In this document: piece after piece, positions 43,624 through 54,900 of the stretch
How positions within the stretch are numbered: the stretch's first letter is position 1
How the letters are laid out: each line of letters opens with the position of its first letter
NCBI GenBank assembly: GCA_022264855.1
Contig: JABYQU010000013.1
Location: 1 to 64,000 of the forward strand
DNA length: 64,000 nt
Reading direction: 5' to 3'
DNA from: Lenzites betulinus
Lineage: Eukaryota; Basidiomycota; Agaricomycetes; Polyporales; Polyporaceae
Notes under the pieces: model-generated
The model's database searches: none
What the model was told of the DNA's origin: nothing
Seen by the model: only the letters and a program-made list of their open reading frames with translations
Made by a program: the position numbers and the translations under genes

Positions 43624-45384
43624 TCAGCCCCAAACATGCTCGACCGCCTTCCTGCGATGCACCGGGTGCAGCGCGATATAATTATGCCCGTCCGCGCTCT
43701 CGCGGCTGAGCGTGACGATGCCGAGGTCCGCCGCGAGCGCGGTGTACTCCTTCAGGCGCGCGACGCCCGCGCGCTCGTACACCGCGGTCAGCGGCGCGGC
43801 CTCCGTCGAGAGCAGCGTGCCGAGCTGCGAGGACTCGACGCGCGCCATGCCCGCGGCAAGCTGCCGCTTGAGCACCTTCACGAGCGGCTTGAACTCGGCG
43901 GGGACGTGTGCGGGCACGCGCTTCTTCGCGGCGCGCGTGGACGTCTGCCAGTCGCTGTCCTCCTCCGGGACGGCGACGGAGGCGTAGGTCTTGGGCTGTT
44001 TGGAGGATGAGGCGCTGGGTGCGGGGGCCTGTGCGCTGTAGAGGGAGTGGACATTGCCCAGGTCGCTCAGGCCGGCGAACAGGCTTACTACGGGGTACGA
44101 ACTCCCGACGAGGGTGTTGGAACTGGAGGTTGGGGAGAGCATCACGTAGGGGTTAGCGGAGGGGTTCAGCGATCCAAAGCCTAGGACACCTGTGGGTCGG
44201 CTTGGAAGCGTGGCTGAGGCTGGGACTGGGACTGGGACTGGAGCTGGAGCTGGAGCGGGTGGCGCCTGCGTCGACACTTGGGCAGCACTATGCGCCTGTG
44301 AGGGAGCAGCTGAGCTCTCGGCATGCGGAATAATTTCTCCGTCCTCCCAAGATGGCTCGGGTTCCCCGACTGATGACACCTGTCCATCTTCTTTGTCCAC
44401 GAGCTGTATGGTAAGATGAGGAGTAAGGCACGGGCATTTGAGTGAGATTCTCGTCCAACATACCCTGTCACGGCTCGTAGATGGAGACTCCTCGCGTCGC
44501 GCGGTCGCTTGAGGCGCAGGGTCTGTGACTGCGTCGAGAGAAGAATCCATGTCAACGTTTATATCCGGCCCATTAGGCGAACTATCGCCACCGTGTGCAT
44601 CCGTGGCCGGGGGAGTAGGGTCCGCAGGGACAGGAGTATGATCCGGTACAGCGACAGGGCCCATTTGGGTAGAAAGCAATTGATTGTGTAGCCTCTCCAG
44701 AGATGCCATAGTTGCGGCCAGGGTACTCATCCTCCGTCCCTGGCCGCTCGGCGGAGGTGCGGAGGCAGCAGAGAGCGCGATTGTGGGCAGCTCGGGCAGG
44801 AAGTCGTCTGGCCAGTTGTAAACGGCATCGGCCTGACCTTTCAGCCCGCTGTGGGCGTTCCTTGGCGCGAGCAATATGATCTTGTACTGCCGAAGACTAA
44901 GTATTGAGACGGCGTAGACAAAGTCCCTGTCTCCCGAGATCAGTATGATCGTCGCCGGGGGAGGGTTGTCGATGGCGTGGGCCATCATGTCAACTGGGGG
45001 AAGATTAGGTACTCGAAGTAAGTTCAACACATGTCATGAGAGGAGCGTACCCATCATCATCTTGTCGGCGACGTCCTTGCGTCCGTTATGCGGGCAGTCA
45101 ATTAGAGAGACGCCACAAGACTGGAGCTCAGAGCGCAGAGCCATGGTCTTCAGGGAGGTCTGCTCGGTGTATTCGACATAAGCCTTGAACGACTTGACAC
45201 TGCCATACTGGTGTGCGAATTGGCGTATCTTGTTGACTATCATGTACGAGGGCTCCGTCGCCGGTAACGCGCAGTTCTCTGGATAGATCACAACAGATGG
45301 TTAGCCTGGTAGCCCATCCACGGCGCCACCAATTGCTGGCTTACCATAGTCCCAGAACACCGCGACGTTGGAGGATACGTTCAT
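43624..45384 (-). CDS. NYN-domain RNase-like protein with C-terminal LOTUS-like domain, copy 2
   Basis: The minus-strand paralogue of the gene at 29756-31842. Exon 1 MNVSSNVAVFWDY joins ENCALPATEPSYMIVNKIRQ after an intron at the same codon as in copy 1. Then come KSFKAYVEYTEQTSLKTM, LRSELQSCGVSLIDCPHNGR, KDVADKMMM, the second intron at the matching site, VDMMAHAIDNPPPATIILIS and GDRDFVYAVSILSLRQYKII. The catalytic Asp residues are retained. The linker carries a hexanucleotide-coded PAPAPAPVPVPVPA stretch. The C-terminal LOTUS-like region (EFKPLVKVLKRQLAAGMARV, then VYERAGVARLKEYTALAADL, GIVTLSRESADGHNYIALHP) is present but more divergent than in copy 1. A minus-strand TATAAAT at 45474-45480 lies about 90 bp before the start. 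Confidence 0.82.
44206..44262. repeat. hexanucleotide repeat coding for Pro-Ala/Pro-Val
   Basis: Tandem GGGACT and GGAGCT units on the plus strand encode alternating Pro-Val and Pro-Ala on the minus strand inside NYN copy 2. Such repeats often vary in length between strains. Confidence 0.75.
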
Positions 45385-45979
45385 CTCTTTCAGAGATCTA
45401 AGTTGCTGCCTGTGTGGTAATTGATGTGAGAGCAAAGCGAAGGAACTCTTGTGTGAGCGAGAAGTGCGCTAAGATTTATATGATGTTCACACACACAACA
45501 GACACGCGTAGCCAACGTGGCTATAAACTTTGGGAACAAGGTACGAAGCAAGGCGGCGCCGCTTCGCACAGACGGTAGGAGGGATACCTTATAAACTTGA
45601 AGTCTACCGCAGCACTAACTGCAGCATCGTGGGCGTTATTCTCAATTCAATAATGAACAGACGCCCAAGGATCCATGTGGGACTTCGAGCCTCGTCGATA
45701 TCTTACCCCCTTCCGCGAGCTCGAGGTCGTGAAGCAGAAGTCCTGGCTGTCTTGAGGCACTAGATGGAAAACTTAGCTGTGCTGAATGCATCCCGAAACG
45801 GATTAACACGGCCGTGCGCGTGGTTCCCCCATTTTGAGCCTAACCATAATCGGAGTCGATACTAGATACCGACTTTCGGTGCGTTTGCTCTTGCTGCAGC
45901 TTGCTCAGACTTGCACCGCTAAAGTTCTCTACGCTAACATTGGTGCAGTACCCGCTCATTGGGAGTCAGGATTATCGCC
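45385..45979. promoter_or_regulatory. divergent upstream region, NYN copy 2 and NTF2-like gene
   Basis: About 600 bp. It carries the minus-strand TATAAAT of NYN copy 2 at 45474-45480. No other gene is recognised. Confidence 0.45.
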
Positions 45980-46850
45980 ATGGGATCACAAAATGCACAC
46001 GTTGGCGCCCATTCACTCTCGCCGTCGCCTACAATCACGAAGCACCGCACCCATATATCTCCTGTGCACGCCGAGGACATCCTTGGGTCCATTACGAGCG
46101 GAGCGCACTACTCCGGCGCACTTCCCGGGCGACATTCCGATGAGGCGCCACTGCATCCGAAGGCCTGGCGAAGGCGCAGTCTAAATCTCAACGTGGACGA
46201 TGCAAATGTGCGACTCCTCTTCAAGGACGTCATCAGCGATCTCGAGCAGGTAGGAGTCCTTTAGTTACCAATTTTGAGTCTCTGTACTGACGAGTCGAAA
46301 TTTGAAGCTGTACGCCGGCAAACCCAGCCTAGAGATTGTACGGAGGCGATGGCGCGAGGATGCTTCTTTGGAACACCCCCTGTTCCGATGCGGGAACCTC
46401 CATGAGATCACTCGCTTGCTGTTTGCAATCGTCAGTGTTCTCCTATATGTCGTAGAGACGTTCTTTGACCAAAAGGATCTCGCTGTAGCCCCGTTTGGTC
46501 AAGACGGCGGAACACGTTTCCACTCGCATTTTATCAGCAGGTTCCTCGCCCAACCGGCTCATATATGCGCAAACCTACGTATACACGCTTCGCCTTTTTG
46601 GAACGCGCAGGGTACGTTGACTCTGGGTTTAGCCAATTGTAAGGTCTCGTTTGGTTACTCACCATGCTTTCTCCCTTAGCAAATCAAGTCGATTGTCTTT
46701 GTTGACCTCGACGAGGACATGAAGATCGCTCATCTGATCGACCAATGGAATGGAGAAGAGTCTTCTTCATGGTGGGGGGCCGCATCGTTTCGGAGGTTGT
46801 TCGCGAAGATCATATCTTGGACCACCCGGGTGCCCAAGCATCGAAGTTGA
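45980..46850 (+). CDS. NTF2/SnoaL-like small protein, basidiomycete type
   Basis: Four exons were rebuilt by eye. Exon 1 (MGSQNAHVGAHSLSPSP, ending LFKDVISDLEQ) joins LYAGKPSLEIVRRRWREDAS then LEHPLFRCGNLHEITRLLFA. A GTCAGT-to-GTAG intron joins it to IPRLVKTAEHVSTRILSAGS and PNRLIYAQTYVYTLRLFGTR. The last exon reads QIKSIVFVDLDEDMKIAHLI, DQWNGEESSSWWGAASFRRL, ending TRVPKHRS. The W-x-D-A-S-x-E-x-P start and the VDLDED-x-KI-x-HLIDQWNG ending are typical of a group of short agaricomycete proteins with an NTF2/SnoaL-like cone fold. The ligand or reaction is unknown. About 215 residues, with no signal peptide. The assembled frame is continuous, so the gene looks intact. Confidence 0.68.
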
Positions 46851-47500
46851 ACGCTGTGTTGTTGCAGAATGCACTTCGTTGTCTCCTCTAGATCTCACGC
46901 TTAGGGGATACTCTCGAAGAATTATTCACTGACGGCGCGCTCGCACCGGAAGGCTTATTGCATCCATACCTTCTCACACGCACGCCCTGACATCGCTAGC
47001 AGCTGGTTTATGCAATCTTGACGAGCTCACTACACACAGCACGTCCGTCAGCGGCCCATAATCAAAGTTCTTGCGGAGGGACCCGGGCGCTATGTTTCCG
47101 CGCCGGCATTTAGGCATGCGAAGTTTGACCCAGCTGACCACTTTCGCGGGACCATGACCTCGTTGTGAAAGATATTCCAGCGCGACTCATGGCGCCCTAT
47201 CAAATTAGCAAGCCCTCAAGAGCGCAATGCCACCCTGAAGCAAGTCGGGTGCACAAATACCAGAATCCCATGACTGTCCCATGACCTCTGCCTTCGCCTT
47301 CTCTTATGTACACTCTCGCACCTGCGCCCGCGCCGCGCTTCCGAGGCCTATATGTAAGTACAAAGTTGGTGAGCATATGGGGATAACACCCTTCGCGGCC
47401 TGCTTCCACCGCATAACTGCTCGTCCTGCTTCCCACTGCATCGACGACCCACATACCCGAGCGAGCCCCCGCCCCAACTTACCCCCAGCAGTCATACACA
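46851..47500. promoter_or_regulatory. intergenic upstream of the SDR gene
   Basis: About 650 bp. A CCTATATG sequence near 47347-47354 might act as a TATA-like element for the SDR gene. No gene is seen; open frames near 47200-47500 overlap on both strands. Confidence 0.35.
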
Positions 47501-49320
47501 ATGACTACTCTGTACGCAGCGAGAAGGGCTTTCACGGCAGCGAGCTATTCAAAACGCGCCTCGACTCCGCGACTGTGGACGGCAGGATTCCACAGCACCG
47601 CACGTCTTCGCGACGCTGCGTCCGATGCCTGGAAGAAGACAGGGACCCTGCCCCCATATGGCCCCGTCGGTGTCGCTCGCGCCATTGAAGCGTCTTCCGG
47701 TACCCGTATGTTCTTTATCTATGACGAAATGAGCAAATAAGCTCAATTGATTGATTCTTTGCGCCCAGCGGCGAAACGAACACTCTTCGCAGACGAATTC
47801 TCCCTCGCCGACCGTGTCGCGCTCGTCTCCGGCGCGAACCGCGGGCTCGGGCTCGAGATGGCCCTCGCCCTCCTCGAGGCCGGCGCCCGCGCTGTGTACT
47901 GCGCGGACCTCCCCGCAGAGCCAGGCGCGGAGTGGAAGGCGGTGCGCGACTACGCCGCGCGTCTTGAGGGCGGTGGGGGACGTCTCGAATACCTGAGTGT
48001 GGACGTGCGCAACCAGGCGGCGGCGTGGAAGGTCGGGGAAACGATCGCGGAGCGCGAGGGCCGGATGGACGTATGCGTCGCTGCGGCGGGCGTGCTGAAG
48101 ACCCACACGGACTGTTTGGAGTATCCTGCGCGGCAGTTCCAGGACGTGCGTAACCTCCATCTGCGTCCGACTCTTCCGGGTTTGCTCTGCACGGGTGCTG
48201 TTGAGCGCGCGCGATGCGGACGCAGGCGGCCCTCTGCGATCCTCCGCAGGCCGGGCGCGCTCCGGGCCTGCGTGCTACGCCCTGCACCCATTGCAACCGG
48301 CTGCGTGTGCGATCGCTGACGTGTCTCCTTATTTTCTGGCGCAGGTGCTCGATGTGAATGTGAATGGTGTCCTGTACACTGCGCAGGCTGCGGGCCGGCA
48401 AATGGCGCGCTTCGGGAACGGCGGGAGCATCATCCTCATCGCGAGCATGAGCGGGAGCATCACGAACAAGGTGAGCACGTGATCCGGAGTGCCCGCCTGC
48501 GCGCCCATCCATGTTGAAGGAGCGGGGCGGGGACGCGACGCGTCGCGTCGGCGTGCTGCGGACGGCGCTCTCGCTCGTCGTCTGGTGCTGCTGCGGTTTG
48601 CTGACGGTCTGCGGCGCCTCGCATCCCGCGTGTTACAGGACCACGCGTGGGTCTCGTACAACACGTCCAAATCCGCCGTCATCCAGATGGGCCGAAGCAT
48701 GGCCTGCGAGCTCGGTCCGAAGCGCATCAGGGTGAACACGCTCAGCCCGGGCCATATCTACACCAAGTGAGTATCCCGCATCGATTTCGTGTCTGCGCAG
48801 CGTGTGCAACTCGCGGGTTCGTGTGGCGGATATCCGGATGCCCGTCGCGGAGCTACTGCGGCGGCCACGGGAACCGCCCGCCGCCTCATGAGCCCGTTGG
48901 GCAAAAGGCGCCGGAGATGGAGTCGCATATGCCAGCGTCCTCGTATACACCCGGGATGCCAGTCCGTGCGTGTCAAATTGGGCTGTCACGCACACGCATG
49001 GGAGTGGGGTGATCAGAATGCTCACGACGTTTGGCTGGCAGCATGACCGCAGCGTACCTCGACACGCAGCCGCACCTGCTTGACAAGTGGGCGAGCTTGA
49101 ACCCGCTCGGGCGCATCGGGCGGCCGGACGAACTGCGTGGGGTCGTCGCCTGGCTCGCGAGCGACGCGAGCACGTTCTGCACGGGAAGCGAGTACGTACC
49201 TCTCTCACTGTGTCCATGGGCCCGCGGCGCGTGGGCCGTGTTGTGTGTGCGAGGGCTGACGGCGACTGTGGCGACGTCCTCCGCAGCATACTCGTGAGCG
49301 GCGGCCATCATGCGTGGTGA
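47501..49320 (+). CDS. short-chain dehydrogenase/reductase with mitochondrial-type leader
   Basis: About six exons. The first encodes a leader MTTLYAARRAFTAASYSKRA and TAGFHSTARLRDAAS, rich in Arg/Ser/Ala without acids, as for matrix import. The SDR core follows: LADRVALVSGANRGLGLEMA (cofactor motif, Ser in place of the usual first Thr), an acidic CADLP after strand 2, YLSVDVRN, CVAAAGVLKTHTD (the NAG-equivalent is AAG), VLDVNVNGVLYTAQAAGRQM, GGSIILIASMSGSI with catalytic Ser, and WVSYNTSKSAVIQMGRSMAC with the Y-x3-K pair, then RIRVNTLSPGHIYT, GRIGRPDELRGVVAWLASDA and a final GGHHAW. The acidic residue after strand 2 argues for NAD(H). It resembles fungal sorbose/mannitol-type reductases of the classical SDR group; the substrate cannot be told. 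Intron borders around 48480-48640 are uncertain. Confidence 0.83.
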
Positions 49321-51986
49321 CGTGACGTCCCTGTATGAGCGAGCATCTTCGAAGACGTCGACGCTTCGGGATCAGATAGCGGCGCGGGGCGTTCCAAGGG
49401 AATACGTACATCTTTGGGTTCGTGGTACGGTGGCACCGGAATAACGTCCGGTAGTTTAAGACGCACCGATGTATTATAGTTGGCAGGGTTCTTGCAGCAG
49501 ACGACAGATGTGACTGATTGGCTCACCAATGGCCAGAGGAGTGACCAGAGCGGGGATTGCGCTGATCAACGGCGCGAGATGGGCATGGCTGCCATGGTGG
49601 CGTATCAGTGACATCCAACACAACGCACACCTCCGACTATGCGTGTGCAGTATACAAGGGCCGCCGGAATTCTCCTATCAAATACCGTGCGTGATTGGTA
49701 GCGGCTTGGGCCGCCCTGCTGGGGTCAAGAACCATCGGGCGCAAATTTGGGCGCCGACCAGCACTAGCTGTATATAATTAAGCACCGCAAACTTCGAGTG
49801 ATTGCACCAGCTTCTGCTAACGATAGCGGACACAGGCGGCTCACCGGGGGCATAGAGCCAACAATTCAGCAAGAGGGGCGATGAAACGAAGGGACTCTAC
49901 ACTCCGTCAGGGGTCTGTGTGTGATTCGAAATGGTTCCGATGTGTTGTGTTATATCGACGGTTGGCTCCGATGTCGGTGCTATGCCACATCCGCATCCAA
50001 ATTTTCGCTCTAACTCGGTGAGCAGGAATTGGACAGGGTTGTGCATATGGTTCAGGCTGACTTAGACAAATAGTGGACTGTGAGCGACTTATGTCTTTCG
50101 CATGTAAGATGCCAGCTCACCTCAGGTGTTTTGTACTTGTGTACACTGACGACGGGGGCTCTAAATGATGCAACATCCTTCTAGCTCTTATGACACACAG
50201 CAGCCTCCCTTGCCGCCTGTGATAGATATAAATGATAGTCGATCGAGATACACAGTAAGGAGAGTGGGTATTTAGTACTGAGTGACCGATTGGCATGGCA
50301 TATCGCCGTTGCACCTCTTATCACAGAATGGCAGAGTAGACTCAGCGTGAGCCCTCCTTTACTACCCTGTGATGGACGTTACAACGCGCGACATGACACG
50401 CAAACCGACTGTCCCTTCGCTCAGGCGCATGAGGTCATCGTACGGCCTCACTTTATGCTCCAAATTCGATTTCCAGTTTCATATCCGTTTCGGGGCGAGC
50501 CCCGCGTCGGATAATACATGCGGCTGTGAGGGATAGCATGGGGTGTGGGCGTGACTGGGATGCATGAAGGACACAGTGGGAGTGCAAGAGCATGAGTAAT
50601 GTCCAAAGACTCACATTAACTGGGACGGTGCATCTGAATGTTCTATGTAGGGTTCTTAGAGATCGAAGATAGGATGATGATGAGGGCAGCGCGCGACCCG
50701 GTGCGAACCTGTTGATTACAGGCTGGGACTCTCAACGTCGAGAGAGTGGCTAGGGGTCTCATTCGCGAGGTCAAACTTTTAGCAGAGGTCTATTCAGTGG
50801 TTTTGAGCGCTGCTGATTGCACTCACGACGAGCAGTTGCGCAGAGTTCTGTTCCATACATAGTCCTTTAGGTCTACAAACCTCGGGCCCCCACTGAGGTA
50901 TCATGGAGTATTTTTACCGTTCGAGCGGACTTAGCGCCCGTAGCGGCAACGCCCCCTTGCATATGCATGGAGGCTGAGCACAACAGAATTCATGCAAGGA
51001 GTACCGGTGCTGACTAACGCGATGGCAGGGCCGTTAAACGGATGCGGTACGCACCATTGGAAGAAAATCCTAGTGCAGCACTGGTGGCGGGAGCACAGGA
51101 ATAGAGCTCGGACCGCATGTGCATGACGCGCCGCGAGGCGCAGTGATGGAGGCCTCCGCGGGGCAATCCTGGGAAGCAGACGGGGAAGTCGGGGAGGCAG
51201 GCTGAGCTGAAGCGGGCACGGAGGGAAAATAAGAAACATTTATAGCCCTGAGAGCGGCAGCGCGGGGGGTACGGGGCAGCGAATGGCAGCGATAGTGCAG
51301 CGAAAGCCGCCGGGGGACAGGTGGTCATAGAGAGGCGCTGGGTGAGAACGGGTGCCAATCGTACAGAGGCGCTGACAGGGACGGGGCCGGATAGCCAGCG
51401 TTCCAACTCCGAGGATGCAAGAAGGGTGGGCACTCCGACTGTGGGAGGGCCGCTGGCACGCTGATGTCGTGAGCGCAAGGCACGGCGGTGTGGGTGCGAT
51501 ATATACTGTAGCAGGCGCGAAGCATCCAGGAAGAAGCACCCAGGAGGCCAGGACACTCGGAAGCACTAGCCGAGGGCTGCGATGGGCTGCGCGGCTGCGA
51601 GAGGCTGGCAGACGACGCGCGGAGGCTGGAGGACGACGAGGCGGGAGGCAAACGCGACCGCGCGCGGTGCCGCAGCACGCTGATAGCCGTGACCCTGCGT
51701 GACCGGGGGTGACCCCGGAGGGAAAAAGCGGCCAGATGAGGGCAGCGTGACAGGGCGTGACATGGCGGGAGGATCGATCGAGATCCGAATGCGCAGCGGT
51801 GGTGACTGCGGAGTGCGCAGGCCCTTGACTTCGCAATTGGCCCAGGGCAGATCCCGCTAGCATTCTCCCCCTCACTGCGCATCGCAGCATCCTCTCTCTC
51901 TCCCCCTCGTCTCCCTTCTCTTCATCTTCCTCCTCCTCCACCACCACAGCGCGTCGACGCGCACCCCTCCATATCTTAAACCCGCC
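49321..51986. other. long intergenic region upstream of SMG6
   Basis: About 2.7 kb. The left two thirds show no gene. A tRNA-like but non-folding segment lies near 50690-50780. The right end contains the GTGAC array and a C/T-rich tract (51886-51950) immediately before the coding start, typical of basidiomycete promoters. Long minus-strand frames at 51014-52118 are judged spurious because they have no domains and run into the SMG6 first exon. Confidence 0.45.
51689..51806. promoter_or_regulatory. phased array of GTGAC pentamers upstream of SMG6
   Basis: GTGAC occurs at 51689, 51699 and 51709, each exactly 10 bp apart, again at 51747 and 51757 (10 bp apart), and once more at 51802. Ten-base spacing places copies on one face of the helix, as for cooperative factor binding. 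The factor is unknown. Confidence 0.4.
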
Positions 51987-54900
51987 ATGCAGGAGTCCTC
52001 CCAGACCAAAATATCCACCTCGAGGAAAGGCAAGGAGAGAGAGCCCGACATCGCTGACAAGATCATTGCTCTCAGGCGAAAACAAGCAGCGTACGTCCGC
52101 CATATAGTGTCTCTTCATGTCTCTTTACGAACCGCCGCGCCATCCAGGACTGCCGTCCCACGCGAGCGGCCCGACAGAGCACAACCCTCATCATCCTCCA
52201 GACCCCCCGCCGCGCACCCATCATCACCGCGCAGATTACACGCGCCACCCATCCCCAACCCGAACATTGTCGTTTCAGAGGCCTCGCCGTCACACATGGA
52301 GGCTGACCCAGAGGATTTCTCCCGCCGCCTCAAGATCTCCTACGGTTCTCCCAGAGCTTCGCATGCGCGCCCGGCCGCCAACGGCAGCCCCGGCAAGCTA
52401 TACAACCCGAACACTGACCCAGTGCGAAGACCCGCTATGACTGCCGAGCCTGAGGTGATGTCCGACGGTGCATCAAGCTCACACTCGCCCCGCGCCGTCC
52501 CAGCACGAATCCCGCCTTCACAACCATCGCGGGGTCCTACAGACGCCCACCGCCAACTCTTCGATCCACGCAAACATGACGCGGTGCTATTCGCTGCCCA
52601 GCACCGTCAGCACGGTCCAGCACCTCCGCCTAGTGGCTCCTCTAGTGTTGGCCGGCCGACGCCGACACCAAAGTCTTCTGGCGACTGGGTCTCCGCTTCC
52701 TCGACATCCTCCGTATCTTATGCCCAATCTACAGTATCTTCTAATTTTACACTTTCCTCCGCAACTACCGACTCTTCTTCCGCGTCCTCCGCCCTCTTTG
52801 ATACCTCAAATCCCAGCCGGAAATCGGAGGATAGCTCTTCTAGCGCCAATGCGTTCTCGCGCAAGCTCAAGGAGGTCTACCGCACTATCAGCGGCCTGGA
52901 GAGCAAGCTTCTTGGGAACGAGCGCGAGCGCGGGGACGATAGCGAGCGTGGCTCGCACCGCCCAGGGGTGCTCATCAAGGGTCGCCCCGCAAGTACGGGT
53001 GCGCCGCGGTCAGCAGCCAACGAGGAAGAAGACTCGGAACGATGGCGCAGACTTGTTTCTGAGCACCGAGCGTAAGTTTACCTCATCCCGTCTACCTGCC
53101 GCGTACTGATCAATCTATTTTCCAGACTTGCGGAGAGTATCCGTGAGATGCTCGCCCTCACGCTAGCGCCCACTGTTCCCGCGTCCCTCAAGAATATCCC
53201 GCAGAAGTACAACCTCATCATCCGGCTCTGGTCCCACGCCTTCTATCACCTGCTGGAGTCCTTACGGCATGCAGCGCGCCCGCCTACTACATCTCCTGTT
53301 GCGCTTGAGTATCTACAGGTAAGTCTTACGCGATGATTGGGGAGTGCGCATTCTGACAGCCTCCCATTATAGCAATTCCTCAACTATGCGTACGTATTCT
53401 ACGGGGGATTGTTCGAGGAGCGCAACTTTGCGCAATACCGCGGCGCATTCCTCGAGGCTCTGGGTGACCTCTCAAGGTATTGGATGGCTGTGAGCGCGCT
53501 GGTTGAAGGAACGCATATACCCAGCAACAACCTCACGGCCTCCGCCGTCGCCAAGAATAACCTCTTGGTTGCGCACCTCCCCAGGCCATCGACCCCGAAC
53601 GCAACGACCGATGTCCTGGATCTCCCTTCCAACGCAGTCTCCCCTACCCCCGCACGGATTGACGACAGCCCGCAATCATCGGAAGCGGAAATGCCGGTCG
53701 GAGCGGACGCGATAGCCGGCGGTGTTGTCCTCCTGCAGAACATCCCCAGCGTCGGCCAGGAGGCGGCCCGTCTCATGGAGCTCGACCCTGACAAGGAACG
53801 CTGGCGGCAGGTCGCGAAGGACTGGTTCGCACGGGGCCTGGCCATCACGCCCAACTCCGGCAAGCTGCAGCACCACCTCGGGCTGCTGTGCCGCGACAAG
53901 GACAGCACGGACGAAGAGCTGCGCGGCGTGTATCATTTCGTGAAGAGGTGAGTTTGCATGCGCAGCTGCTGCGGTTCAATCGTTGACCACTCTGACTGCG
54001 TAGCATGATCGCGTTTCATCCGTTCTCGACGGCGCGCGAGTCTGTTCTGGCGATGTGGTCGCCTAGCGCGCAGGCGCGGCGACAGGCGCCTGATGCGCGC
54101 TTGTCGGAGCTTTTCGTCTGCCTCCATGGCATGCTGTTCACGAACATCCAGCTCGACGACTTCAAGCGCGTTCTGGAGCGCTTCCAGGAGAAGCTCGAGA
54201 TCGGAGGTAATTTGCTCGACGGCGCTCTTTCAATTAATATCGAATGTGCGCTAACTTCATCTACCAGACGGTGAACAGGTCGAAGAGCGGGAATGGATTA
54301 TGATGGCGCTCATCAACATCGGCTCCCTCTTCGAGTACGGCCGGCCGACAGCCGTTCTGCGTCGTGTCGCGGGTATCGAGACGCGCACACCGGGCGCACC
54401 CGGTGCGAGTCCTGTCCTCGCGAACGGCACGACGGCGGGCAAGATCAAGGTGCTCATGGCGAAGCGCCTCGAGGGGGACATGTCGAAGATGGACATCGAC
54501 GACGAAGACGTCGAGATCGACAAATTGACCCTTCAGCCTGGCGAACTCCCCTCGCCGATCACCCCGGAAGCTGAACTGCCAACGGCGCTCAAGCTCGCCA
54601 TGGAACTCACCTTCGTTATGCTCTCGCATACCCTCCGGCATCCACGGCGGCGGCCCAGCGAGTACTCTGCGCTCAACCCCTACAACACGATCATCCTCAC
54701 CTTCTTGGCCACCGTTCTTCGGGACCAAATCGCCCGGTCCGCTCTCGAGCGCGCGGTGCCTTGGGACGACCTCGCAGCCTTCCTTTCCAGTCTTCCTCGC
54801 CGCGACGTTCTCCGCGAGCACCAGAAGGTGAGCGCGGAGAGCGGGCTTCTCCTCACGAGCGGCTGCAAGCCACTCCCCGAGGACTGGTGCATCCGCGGCA

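Noticed and set aside
50690..50780. tRNA-like segment on the minus strand with a B-box-like GGTTCGCACC and a 6-of-7 acceptor match
   Set aside because: The anticodon arm lacks the required T33 and the D arm does not form without an inserted base, so no consistent cloverleaf results. At most it is a tRNA relic.
51014..52118. Long minus-strand frames (up to 292 codons) upstream of and over the SMG6 start
   Set aside because: The sequence is Arg/Ser/Pro-rich without domains and runs antisense into a well-supported exon. It is a product of GC-rich composition.
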